Part shown: positions 21,237 through 32,700 of the stretch, piece by piece | Layout of the letters: each line of letters starts with the position of its first letter | Numbering within the stretch: the first letter of the stretch is position 1 | NCBI GenBank assembly: GCA_031763025.1 | Contig: JASSKH010000023.1 | Coordinates: 4,305,501 to 4,369,500 of the forward strand | Direction: 5' to 3' | From: Macrocystis pyrifera | Taxonomy: Eukaryota; Sar; Phaeophyceae; Laminariales; Laminariaceae | Length of the DNA stretch: 64,000 nt | Notes under the pieces: generated by a model | Told to the model about the DNA's origin: nothing | The model's input: only the letters and a program-made list of their open reading frames with translations | Database searches by the model: none | Position numbers and translations under genes: made by a program

Positions 21237-22208
21237 GTTTCTTTTATTGATTCGCTTGCCGCGCGTGCAGTCCCTAAAGACACATCTCCCTGGTTCCCCA
21301 GGTATTGAAACGAAGCGGGTAGGTCAGCGTACGGCCGTATACGGTACCGACGCCCCAAATATCCCGCCGTTCAAAGGGGAGGGGGGTGTTGAGGAGCTCT
21401 CCTACTAATAGTATACACAACCCTAAACTGATTTCGAGGGAAGCTAAAAAAAAATTGCAACCGAACGGGGAACCCCAAACCCTATGAGTTGTACCATAGT
21501 ATACAGGTATGTCGCCAATGATATTTTCTAATACCACAGGCAGCATATATTCCAATGGTGTAAGGTTAGGGAGCCTGGTCAGTCAGCAATACTTTGGCCA
21601 GAGAGCGCTATACCTCTGTTGTAACACTCCCCCCCCTTCCCCCCCGCGCGCTAGAGTTCCATTGCCTCACCCTCCCTAGAGCTTGCAATTTATGATAAAC
21701 GCATTGTTCGCTGGTCGGGCCGTGTAGCAACCAGTCTGCCTGTGCTGCCTCCTGTGCCTGCTGCCTGCTGGCGAAAGACGCGAGATTGCATTTTACATTT
21801 TACATGCATGTTACACGTGAAACACACCCACCATGAACCAGCTGCTGGTACTAGTACTACAAAGTATAATCGTCGGGATGGTTGACCACTGGCCGACGAG
21901 ACGACGATCTTCATTTATGTATGTATGTACGAAGTATGCATGTATGTATGATAATTTTTAAGATATCGCTCGCACACTGCAAGTAAATCGATAAAGAGTA
22001 TTATGCCTGGTGAGGCGCCGGACGGCTAAACTTTCAGCGGCCAAATTCGCTCTCTCGTTGAAATATGTCTGTTGACGGCGTGCATGCGTGCACCTTAATA
22101 TGGTTGACGCGGACAGTCGTCAAGGAAATTCCCGCACATTAACGAGTACCAGGTACTAACTTGCTGTATGTCGAGGGCCGGCCCGTTACGTTCTACATAT
22201 CGCAGAGT

Positions 22209-22548
22209 GTCGGCGTCCCCGGTGGCTTGGTAGGTGGTCCGCGTGCCTATTAAGACCAATGTCGTGGGTTCGAGTCTCACCGAGTGCATACGCTCAAGGG
22301 CGTTTCCTTGCACAAAAAAATGATCATCGGCAAGCGTAAGATAAGAGCGTGAGCTAGCAGCATTCATTCGATGAACATCGACGAGCAGTGGGAACGCTGA
22401 GCCCTATGCGCGATGCAAATAAAGGCACGTACCGGGGGGGAGAAGGGACGACACCTAGCCTATGACTACAGCTTGTCCAGAAATCGCTGAGTGAGGGCAA
22501 CACCTCCAACCAGGTACTGGAAAGTAAAAGTGATGATCACAAGAAAAG
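22209..22548 (+). mobile_element. SINE-like family 1, copy 1
   Basis: A tRNA-like head with TGGCTTGGTAGG (A box) and GGTTCGAGTCTC (B box) is followed by a body with CGACGAGCAGTGGGAACGCT, GGCACGTACCGGGG, GAAGGGACGACACC and CTGGAAAGTAAAAGTGATGA. Two more copies share this order (32198 and 40871). This head-plus-body structure is that of a SINE. Confidence 0.8.
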
Positions 22549-24055
22549 TGTTTTTGTCCTAATGTTTAAATTTCCTGACTTCCCGCTTTCGTTTCCTGAT
22601 TTTATGTTTCGAAGAGTTTTTTGTCCTCTGATTCCTCGTTTTCCTGGAGGGTTTACTCTGAAAAAGGACATCTACGTACTGTACGAAGCGCTCCTGATGT
22701 TTTTGCCCTCTTCTAGACAAACTTCCTGATTTCAGGAACTAGTTCCTGTTTTTCTCTCATTTTTCCTTTATTTGTTTTTTAAGAAACGCAGGAAAACCAG
22801 GGAACAAAAACTGTGGGACAACAGTGAATGACCCTGCTTATAAATAAGTCTTCCTTGATGGGTCATTAGTAAAAACCGTCAACCAACATTTTGCCCTCGT
22901 TCCTGGTAGAATATGTGTACCGTATCGTACTATAGATAGCGTAAGTGATGCAAGTGTAAACGCAAGCCTAGCGCGAGTACGCTACCGGCCATCTGATAAG
23001 AAAGGGCTCCACAAAACAAATCAGCCTGGCATTTCCGACACATGGAGAAATCCGTGAACGGAGGCACTAAAAGTTAAGAGGGGATTATGTGACAAGATGC
23101 AGGACGAGACAAAGATTATCCCTCGCCCGGTTCGCCTACGTGTTGAGCAGGTACTTCTCGATACTCGCGTGTGTTGATTGTTCAGAGCAAGAAAAATAGC
23201 AGTTTTTAAGCTTATTCCTTCAGGGCACGATTAAAAACTGATGGCAAGGGGCTCGTTCGCCTCGTCTTGGAAGCCCCTGCTTCATACCTGGTATCTAAGA
23301 CACGCCTCCCCAAGCACTACCAATACGATCTCGATACCTGTAACTCGGTAATTACTAAGCACCACCTAACAATTTCTACTACTGCACACCAGTTCTCAAA
23401 TAGGCAATCCAGCCTGGGTCAATGGAGCATCCCACAGTCTCTTATTTATTTGAGAGCCGGTACAACGTAAGACTGCTGTGTTTGAATCGCGGTTCCCTAT
23501 TTTTCGTGAGCGGACGCTAACTACACTTTCCACGCGTGGGGGAGAGCAAGCAAACAGGTGTGCTATTGCACGTGTAAGGCTGAGTAGTTTGGGTAAGTAA
23601 CTGGTGCTTGACGTACTCGGTCATCCTTTTCTACCGGGTGCAAATCAGTCCAGGGGTGATGGTCGAGCGCGGGGGAGAAGGAGTAGCGGGTTTCCAGAAT
23701 TGCGGGAGGAGAGTATATACCCTGCTTCGGGCTAACAGGGTTGCTTGCGACATCGACTTTAGAGGGGTTAAATATAATATGGAGGCGAAATGATGGAACT
23801 GGGGGGAAGAAGTTGTGGGGGAAGAGAGTCATCAACCAGCTATTAACAGCTGCCCATCGGGCCAGGTGAAAGGGAAGGAGTCCTGGGAGCAAGAAAAAAA
23901 GCAAGCGTACATGGAGGAGGGGAAACAGCAGCCAACAAGAAGAGTTTTGACGAGGGGGATACTGACGGGGATGGAAAGCGGAAGCCAAAGGTTGGGGAGG
24001 GGGGGGGGGGGGGGGGGGTCGAGGGACGCACAATGTCGACGGGGACTGGTGCTAT
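22549..24055. other. Intergenic, no gene recognised
   Basis: AT-rich to about 23200, then G-rich approaching the LTR element, with a long G run at 23999-24018. The minus-strand open frames across the G run are proline-rich translations of that run. Confidence 0.5.
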
Positions 24056-24059
24056 TGTG

Positions 24060-24337
24060 TGTTATGATACTTTCTTGAATGAGGCTGAAAGCCAGATTAT
24101 TTCCTGGGTTCAAGCGTTGGGATCGTATTTGTAGTACTTGGGAGACGTTTCGTAGACGTAAAACCAGGGGTTTTCCCGGCGGGGCACGATATCGGCTCTC
24201 AGTCTCCGCGTGCACGAAAGGAATAAAGCTGCTCTTCTTCCATCTCTAAGCAAACAACACACATGAGTACCAACGAGTACCGACTTAATCGGCAAACCTG
24301 TCCAGGGATACTAAGTGTCCCGACCTTGATCTTGGCA
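24060..24337 (+). repeat. 5' LTR
   Basis: Starts TGTTATGATAC and ends TTGGCA. An AATAAA sits in GGAATAAAGCTG near 24220, which fits a plus-strand polyadenylation signal and sets the orientation of the element. Confidence 0.75.
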
Positions 24338-24345
24338 AGTGGCGT

Positions 24346-26310
24346 AGAGAGAAGGCACTCGAGCTTCCGGCCCCCAAGACTCTGGAGGACGCCGTGGACT
24401 TCGAGCACCCTGACTCGGAGGACGAGCGCCTGGCGCCCGCGGAACCTGACTGTGCCCAAGCCTCGCCTCCCCGACTGCCTGGAGCATGGACCTCCCTCCC
24501 TTCGCCGGACAGGGCAGTCATTCTCCAGCACTGGCCCGCCATTTCAGGGCGCACCGCGGTGATCACGGCGGAATTCCCGGCGCCTGACTAGGCCGACGCC
24601 GTCGGGGCCGAGCGGACTCCTGCTATCGCTGACGCTCAAACCGACGTCGTCGCGGCCGAGGGGGCTTTGTTCGCCGCCGAGGCCTTCGAGGCCGCCTCGG
24701 AGAAAACCGCGAGACGCCGGGCGCACGCGCTCATGGCGGCCAAGCAAGAAGCATCAGCTGCCGCTCGCGCCGCCGCCGCCGCTACCAGAGCCTCGGAGAC
24801 TGCCGACAGCTCCTCCAAGGCTGCCGTCGCGGCCTCCGAGGACGCCGTGCGCTCCGCCTCCCGCGCCCAGGAATCCACCTCCCGCGCCAGGGAAGCTCTG
24901 CGGGCTGCACGGGCGAACAACGCCACAAAGACCCGTCGTGTTGCCGCGGCCGGATTCTCACCGGAGAGCCTTCCCGTCGCCCCGACGTTGACCGCTCCAG
25001 TCCCCACTCCCGCCCCCGGATATGGTACCTCAGACCAGCACCTCTCCAGCGCGATCGCAGTCGACGCCCAGATCCGGAGGCCAGGGGACCTGGACTTCCT
25101 GCAGGGGAGTGTCGCCTGAATAGCGGCCGAACCCAACCTGTGCGTCCTCCTGCGACGGCGACAATGGTGGTCTCTACCGCTCGCCGACTCCGACGCGAGA
25201 TGCCCGAGGGCGGCCTCTTAGTCAGCGACGCCTGGATACAGACGACGGACGGCCCCTGGGAAACACAGCGACGCCGTGCATACGCCATGGCTCTGGTGGC
25301 CAGCCTCCGGAAGGCTCACAACACTTCTTCCACCACCGTTTCTTGGCCAAACCTTGCCGCTTACCTCATCTACTGCAAGCGCCGGGCACACTCCGCTCAC
25401 CAGGGACCCCACCTGTCCGACAAGGGACCGAATGCTGGACAACACCACGCCTCCTTCAGCGACTCCTCGGGCAACCGGATCCACCAGCACCCGGGAGTTG
25501 GCGACAGCTCTGTGGTCCGGGACAGCTTCCGCCGCCGCGCTGGCGACCGGGACCGCCGGTGCCCGAGAGTTTGAGGGTATTCACTCGGTCAGGACGGCAG
25601 GTTCCGCGGGGGCTCAGGTGCGGACAACGCCAGCGGCACGTCTCGGCGAAACGGGGCCGGACGTCGGGGAAACCGAGGCAAGGGGAAGGAGAGCTCGAGT
25701 GACGGGTGCAACAGCAGATACCATCCACGGGAAAACGCTTCTCGAGCCAGTTCCTTCAGTTCCTCCTCGGACCGCACCAGAAGAGCTCCCGTCCCCGAGG
25801 TCACGGGCGCTACCAGCCAGAGGCAAGTGGTCCCCTCGCTGACCGATGTTGCTTCTTCCGCCGCGCTTCTTAGTCGCTTGACCATGTCCGATGACCGCGC
25901 TATGCCCGTGTCGTTTAACCTTCCGCCGCCGCAGCCGCCGCGAAAAGGCACACCGCCGACGTTCAACGGGCGTACAAACACCTGGGACTCAAAGACATCT
26001 CTCGCATTTCTGTCCTACCTTTTGCCTCTTCGATCAACCCTTCCGATGCCGCGCAACAACTCACTCCTTCGGTCAAGGCCTCCGCGTCTGATATGCTCAT
26101 GATGTGCAGCGATGGCAGCCATGAAGGCCTTAGTTCCACCGATTGGACCCCCGGCTGGGAGTACCTCCTCCAGAAATCCTTCGCGCGTGCCATCACGCCT
26201 GACAAGCCCACGACCGCGCCCCTCACTACCTTGATGGAGGATTTTTTTGGACAGGTGTTTCGTGCCCGCGCAGCCGAGCGACGGGATCGGAAGCGTTCAC
26301 GCTCCTCCTG
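24346..26310 (+). pseudogene. Degenerate gag-like coding region
   Basis: One frame reads ELPAPKTLEDAVDFEHPDSE, reaches a TAG at 24589 and continues in the same frame through a long Ala-rich, probably helical segment (ARAAAAATRASETADSSSKA) to 25119. The reading then shifts several times and ends with TDWTPGWEYLLQKSFARAIT and an Arg-rich tail at 26310. The order (acidic start, coiled-coil-like middle, basic end) and the place just after a 5' LTR suggest gag. No zinc knuckle was found. At least one stop and two or more frameshifts make it non-functional. Confidence 0.55.
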
Positions 26311-26407
26311 AGGTTACTGAGCAACCGCTTCGACCGTACCGACACGGGGGTCAGCTACACCAAGTTGCATAATTTTGGCGTGCCTAGCGGGACCCCCTTC
26401 AGCGATT

Positions 26408-26914
26408 TTAGCTGTGCATTTCGAGGGGTGGTGTCGGCGGCGACGGGGACTGAGCGTGTTTTGGCACCGGGGGTGGAGGTAGTTTTGGAAGTGGTTCGGA
26501 TGGCATAAACGAGCAGTACTCGAGCTTGATGCCCACGCTGCACCCGGGAGTTTTGGCCACGATATCGAGGCCGTTCGGCACTTTGGACGCCATGTGGTTG
26601 GCGTTTGAGACTCTCTTGAATGATACGACACCTACTATCAAAGGCGAAAAATATTTTTCTTTGCCTGCTACTTCGACGGGTGTGCGGTCATCCGCCCCGT
26701 CGGGGCCCCGGCCCGCCAGTGATGGGTCCTTGAAGAGGGGTCGAACGAGGTCCTGGATGACGTGGTACGGGAGGGATTTCTTGGAGAAGTTGTTGAGCAC
26801 GTATTGCGTCAACCCCGCCGGCAAATACTTCGGCATGTCGCCACGGTCGTGGAGGTTGGCACCGGGTTTGCAGCGTTGAACTGATACGCGCCGGCGAGCA
26901 CCAGCGCCGGGCAT
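26408..26914 (-). pseudogene. Inverted C-terminal integrase fragment (Ty3-type)
   Basis: An uninterrupted minus-strand frame of 168 codons contains RRRVSVQRCKPGANLHDRGD and MPKYLPAGLTQYVLNNFSKK. These are nearly identical to the C-terminal part of the plus-strand integrase fragment at 49.9-50.0 kb. After YHV the two diverge. It points opposite to the gag-like region in the same LTR pair, so it is either an inverted internal segment or a nested insertion. It has no catalytic core. Confidence 0.65.
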
Positions 26915-27066
26915 ATCGGGGCAAAGCTCCTGTATTTCGCCGTTCAGATGTGTGGGAGTGGGTTTGGAGGAGCCGCATCTTCGACTATGAGTGTTCTAGT
27001 TCGTGAAATCGGGGTTTCTACGAATTTCCCATAATTCTGCGCATACGGTTCATCAGAGTGGGCTAG

Positions 27067-27335
27067 TGTTATGATACTGCCCTGAATGAGGCTGAAAGCC
27101 CAGTAATTACCTGTGGGTTCGAGTATTGGAATCGTATTTGTAGTACTTGGGAGGTATTTCATCGATAGAGTTCCAGGAGAGGCACGAGCTCGGCTCTCAG
27201 TCTCCGCGTGCACGAAAGGAATAAAGCTGCTCTTCTTCTATATCTAAGCAAACAACATACGTCAGTACCAACGAGTACCGACTTAATCGGCAAACCTGTC
27301 CAGGGATACGAAGTGTCCTGACCTTAATCTTGACA
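27067..27335 (+). repeat. 3' LTR
   Basis: A direct copy of the 24060 LTR with scattered substitutions and small gaps. It starts TGTTATGATACTGCCCTGAA and ends TTGACA. The divergence by eye suggests an old insertion. Confidence 0.75.
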
Positions 27336-28655
27336 TGTGCCTGCGGCTACGTAGCTGCTGAGAGCGTCCGAGCTATTCGCGGAGAAGAATGGAGTGGGGT
27401 GATTCGCGAGCTGTTTTTTGTGTGGAGGGGAGATACAATGTTTTCCCGGGGCGGGGTGGGGGGGTAGGTGAAAGAGGCGGGGCGCGCGCGAGGGGTGGGG
27501 GTGGAAGAGTCTGGAAAGGGTAGTAAAGGGAGATCAGGGCCAGAAAGGAGAGGGGTACTCACAGGGATGAAACATGGCGCGAGGGAGGAACGAGCGCCAG
27601 GAGTAAGTAAGTGGGGCGGTAGGGTTGTTGCTGGGGGCGCTGTACGGAATATTCAAGGTACCGGAATAGCGGGCCGCGCCGCTTACGATTTTCTGCGGGG
27701 GGAGCGGTACGAAAAGGATAGTGTGGACGCGGGCGTACAAGCGATTAATGATTTCAGGGGCACCGGCCCATGAGAAAAAGGGGAGACAGGGGGCACAGGG
27801 AAGTAAAAGCTGCTTCCGTGGAGCTTGTGCTTTACACTCAGGGCAGATATCAGTATACACCAACCTGGCGGCGGCGGGGGGGGGGGGGGGCACTCCGGAT
27901 GCGGGTGATTCAATTTTTCAAAGGGAGGGGTGATGGGTATCAAACGCGTTCGTCAATATGATAATCCTTCGGCTACTACTACATATATATAGGGGTCGAT
28001 AATATATATTTCAGTTGGCGGCGGTACTTCATCCGGAGTCGTAGAGTAGTAGTACTGCTGTAGCACTTGTATGGTACCAGGTATATTTTTTACAGTGAAT
28101 GAAAGCATCACCATCAGCTGTAATGAGATCGAGGATTTCGTCGACAGTGCGTACGATAGATACCTCGATCGCGCGTGCTACTGCAGGTATTTTATATGTA
28201 TCACCATGATGAGCAGGAGACTCGAAAATTTAATATATATACCTGGTACGCCTCACGTCGACATGACGGAAGATACCATGCATTCACTGATAAATGGGTG
28301 ACGTTTGTTTGCGTTTTTGTTTCTATACCGCCCTCTGTGTCTCACGGAAGCTCCTTGCGCTACGAGTGTAGTAGCTGTTTAAAAACCGGATGCATAATAG
28401 AAGAGGACGAGTAACGATCTTGCAAAGAGGTGAAAAACGTACGGTCGGGTCGTAATGCACTGCTGTAGAACCACCACGAACAACATCATCAGCAGTAGTA
28501 GGAGCAGCGGCATCAGTCAGCAGAAATAAATTATTTTCCCTTCGAGCTCCTCGAGTAATGGTTTAGCACCGTGCTTCTACGCTCCACGACCGCGTGACGT
28601 CGAGACTCGGGACAGGCGGGGGTTATCGTTCTGTCCCGTCGTATATCCCCTTCCC
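27336..28655. other. Intergenic, no gene recognised
   Basis: G-rich to 27900 with a G run at 27878, then AT-rich. A block at 28108-28143 (CATCAGCTGTAATGAGATCG, AGGATTTCGTCGA) resembles 9527-9556 and may be an old repeat. TACTGCTGTA and TACCAGGTA words lie 12 bases apart near 28053-28083. Confidence 0.5.
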
Positions 28656-29570
28656 TTGCTCGCGCGAAATAACCGCAGCGTCAACGCCATCTCCTTCCGT
28701 GTTGTCGACGCGAAGCAGAGCTTTCGTCTGGGTCGAGGCAGGATCTCGCCACCCGTTTTTTTTTTTTTTTCAAGTTTGGGAGGTTCCGCCGCATTCTGTG
28801 TGACTGGCACTTTCCGCGCCATCGCCGCAGCGAGCGCGCGGCCGGCGCTGCGCGAAACGACGCGGTTCGCTTATTGTGGCACCCACCCCCCGCTACTGGT
28901 ATCTCAGTCTTCCGAGAAGTCAGGAACGGCCCTGCACCGGCGTATCCAAAACTTGACAGGCAACCGCGACAACGCGCAACGAACACAACAAATAATTGAT
29001 CAACAAACAACAACAGCAAAACAACAACGCCACTATTATTCCACCCGCGCGTACGTACGTACTACTAAAATACTACTGGTGCACCACCATACGTTTCGTT
29101 TATTTGTGCTTTTGACTGTCTGTGTCGTACTCTGTGGAGCGAGCGTGCCTTCAAGCGTAAAACCCTGCATCATACCACGCTCGCGTGCCCGCGTGTGTGG
29201 CATACCGGCATCATCGTGGTGGTATATTATTATTCATGTATTGTTGAGCAGGTGTGATGATACGGACGTCGTTTTTTTTTTTGGGCTTTCTGTGGTCATC
29301 GTTGAACCAAATCTCCGAGACAGAAAAATCCAAGATCTCCGTGATCTACCCCCGAGCCCCGCTACACAAACGCAGAAAAGCGGGCGAAGTACGTTTACCC
29401 CCCCAAAACCAAGAAAAAATGTGAAGTTCAAGTTTAGCCACACGCGCACCGAACAGACAAGCACCACGTTTTCTGACACGGCAGCATCATCCCAATCCCA
29501 TCCCACATCCCACCACCTCCCCCCCCCGCTACTGGGCCGGAGCAGAGCCGATTGCACAAGCATTCACACC

Positions 29571-29770
29571 ATGAAGAGGAGCAGGACGTGCCAGTGTCTG
29601 GTCGAGTTGGACAGCCCCAAGCGGACGCGTTCCACCCCTGACCTCGCTGCGTTGAAGCGAAAGCACAACACCTTCGAGAGGGAGGGCACTTTGGATGACT
29701 CTATGATGGCTGCCAGCTCAGCAGAGCTCGACGGTCCCTTGCATATCTTGTGGCGGGCCTCGTCACCATC
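29571..29770 (+). CDS. Candidate first coding exon of the polyQ/polyA gene
   Basis: The ATG is chosen because the sequence from it is basic and coherent (MKRSRT, DSPKRTRSTPDLAALKRK), while the 900 bp of open frame upstream is compositionally mixed and includes T and C runs. The exon end is a guess based on a GTGCGT donor like the one used by the HECT gene. Confidence 0.4.
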
Positions 29771-32700
29771 ATGTGCGTGCAGTTGCTGTCGGGGGGCTGC
29801 GTGCTCTGTCGGTGGGGTCGGTTTTGCGTCGAGGGGGGGCAGAGGATAGCGCTCCGTTGACGAGCCGTGGATCCTGTGTGCCTCTTGTCTATTGATGCCC
29901 AAAAATTAAAGATGTTCTCTCCGCATGCGATGCCCGCGCTGTAAATTCAAGTCAAAACGAGAATTATGCGAGGGGACCTTGGGATGTACGTGTGTTCCTG
30001 TCGTGTTTCCCGTCATTTTTGAGATTTGCGTATATGCTTCAAGCTTCAAGCGAAGAGCTGGTTGCTTTGGGGCGAAGAGCGAAGAGGCCCCGCTTGCGGC
30101 TGCTTGCTTGCTCGGGCGGCGAGGAGCAACGCAAGAAAAAGTCGTCGTGGCCGTGCATAGTCATGCTTGCTTGCGCGTGCCAGCTTGGTTGCGTGTTTGC
30201 GTGCTTGTTGCCTGCTTGCGTACTTGTTCTATTGTGGTGTGCGTGTTCTTTCTGTGTTGGCGGGTTCTTGCTTTTTTTTCACAGCAGTCGTGTGTCTGAA
30301 GTTGGCGGGCGGCCTTGGTGGCAGTCCTGTGTAAAATCAAGTAAAAAAATTCGAAGCGAAGAGTGACGTTTTTTATTCGGCTCAAGTTTCAAGTACACTG
30401 CCTGCTGTGTCGATTCGTTCGTACATGTTACAGCCCAGCTGGGCACGTATACAATTTCAAACCGAAAACAAACCGCCACACCACACACACCCTGCCCCCA
30501 ACCGACGCTTCTTACCCGAACAGCAGCAGCAACAGCAGCGGCAACAGCAGCAGCAGCAGCAGCGGAAGCATCAGCGATTGCGTCAGTGGTAGCTCCTTTG
30601 GCATCAAGCGAAGCCTTCGTCGTGAATAGCGTTGTGCGGCGGAGCTCCCTGAACGAGGTCACGATCCTTGAACACGAGCAGTTTATTGGGGAAGAAAGGG
30701 TTGCTGGGCTTGAAGCTGGGCTTCGTTTTGGCGGGACTTCGCCCGGCCGCCTTCTCGACGACGACTCAGGAGACTCGAGCGACTACTTCTGTGGGGTAAG
30801 TCCATGGCTGTGCTCATGCTGCTGCTGTTGCCGCTGCTGCTGCTCCTGTGTCTACTGCCGTTAATATTTGGCTCTGGTCGGAAATATAAGTATCGTAAGG
30901 ATATCGGTATCATCACCATAACATTCCTTACATTGCGGGACAAGAGGCGCCTGCATGCCCGTGTGTTCTTGGCCTTATGTTGCCTCCTCTTTATTTTCAA
31001 GTATAAATGTGACTTCAATTGCAGACCAGATGAATTGGAACATTATTTGTTGTTGCCAAATTCCAGCTTTTTTCCTCCTGCAGCGGGGCGCACCATTTTC
31101 TCCCGAAGTGTTTTTTGTCTGCGGGCCGGCACAACTACCGCTCCCCTGTTCTCTTTCTGGGAACGGAGGGAGGGAGGGAGTGGGGGGTTGGGTGGAGCCA
31201 GTGTGCCTGCTGCGCTCGGGCAGTAACTCATCTTGCGTCAATGGACATGGGTCGGAGTGCAATCATGGGTGGCCTGCTGTGGCCTGCCTTTCCCTTTGTT
31301 GCGCCTTCGTTTGGTTGCCTGACCTTATTAGATTACCAGTTACCCCTGGACGGAAATGTAAGCACTGTTTGGGTACAAATCAACTACTAAAAGGTCCTTA
31401 TATATGCAACCAGAGTGGTCTTTCTTTTCTGACCCCAACGAAGACGGACAAGGGAACATCCGCATTTTATTTCACTTTTTTGGTGGCTTTTGGCGACACA
31501 TTACGGAAGCCTTGTACTTACTTTTATATATTGCGAGTGCGGGAAGCGGCAAAGAAAAAGCAACCTTCGATCAATTACTGCTGTAGCACGAGTGGTGTCC
31601 CACATGCATGGGTCATGGGTCATTGATTCTGTCCTATGACTTTGGTGCCCTCCGTTCGGGAGGGTGGTGAGCCAGGCCTTTTTCCTGGCACGATTGTTCC
31701 TTTTTTTGCCTCTGAACTCTGAAGCCAAATCTCGGCCGCACCCGCCGCCGCCGGAACACATGCATACGTGTATTCTGTTTGTTTGGTCTGGTGTTTTCAT
31801 AACGGTCGATGGCCGACTGAACTCCCTGGTGCCGTTGAAGAGTTTCGCTCGCACTAATGCCAACAAGAGCAAAAACCTACCGGTAAAAAATGGTAAAAAT
31901 GGAAAAAAACGTATATTTTCGAGAGAAACTCTCGTAGCTCTTCCTGGGAGTACAGCGCAATTGCGCAGATTCATCGTGGAACCAGAGCAGAATGCAGCTG
32001 TACCGCTGCTTTCAGCTGTTGTTTCTTTCAGCTGGGGCTGCTGCTGCGGCGGCGGCTGGGGTGTGACGCAATAGCGGACTTGAATAACCGCAACGGCGTT
32101 GTTCCCTTGTTTTCACCCCCCCCGCACCCTCTTTGTTCTGTGTGATTTCACCAAGTGCTCCAAGATAGTACCAGAGTACTGAGTTGATGTCTTGTGGCCG
32201 GCGTCCCCGGTGGAAGGTGGTCCGCGCGCCTCGTACTCAAATACCAATTTCGTGGGTTCGAGTCACACCGAGTGCATACTCTTTCAGTACTCGTAGGGAC
32301 TTTTTGTTGCATACAATTTGATTAGCAGAAAGCGCGACAGCGTGAGTTAGAGACATTCGATGAAAGTCGAGGAGCAGTGGGAATGCTGAACCCAGCGCGA
32401 TAAAAATGAAGGCACGTACCGGGGTAGAGAAGGGACGACACCTGTGACCGCGGCTTGTCCAGAAGAAGACCGCTGAGGGTAAAACCTCCTGCCAGTGCGA
32501 GTTGAGCTGGAAAGTAAAAGTGTTGATGAAATATAAAAAAAACTTGTATGCGTAAGTATACTCCCCCTCCTTTCACCAGCTACCTCGTACCTGGTATGCC
32601 GTAATAATAAATCTTCTTTATCCTGTTTGGCCGGGATAAACGTGGTCCTTTTTGTTTGTTTGCTCTCCATCTTTGTTGTGACCGAGCTCCCATCTGGCGA

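Larger units (their letters stand above)
24060..27335 (+). mobile_element. Small LTR retrotransposon with paired LTRs
   Basis: Two direct repeats of 278 and 269 bp share TGTTATGATAC at the left end, GGCTCTCAGTCTCCGCGTGC, GCACGAAAGGAATAAAGCTG and AAACCTGTCCAGGGATAC, and end near TTGRCA. The bases TGTG precede the left copy and follow the right copy, which could be a 4-bp target duplication. A TGG at 24340, two bases after the left LTR, could begin a primer-binding site. Inside are a broken gag-like region and an inverted integrase fragment, with no reverse transcriptase. It is therefore non-autonomous and has been rearranged. Confidence 0.75.

Noticed and set aside
28656..29570. Open frame upstream of MKRSRT, in the same frame
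   Set aside because: It crosses T and C runs, has mixed composition and no domain. It is more likely 5' flank or untranslated region than an N-terminal extension, although it cannot be excluded.
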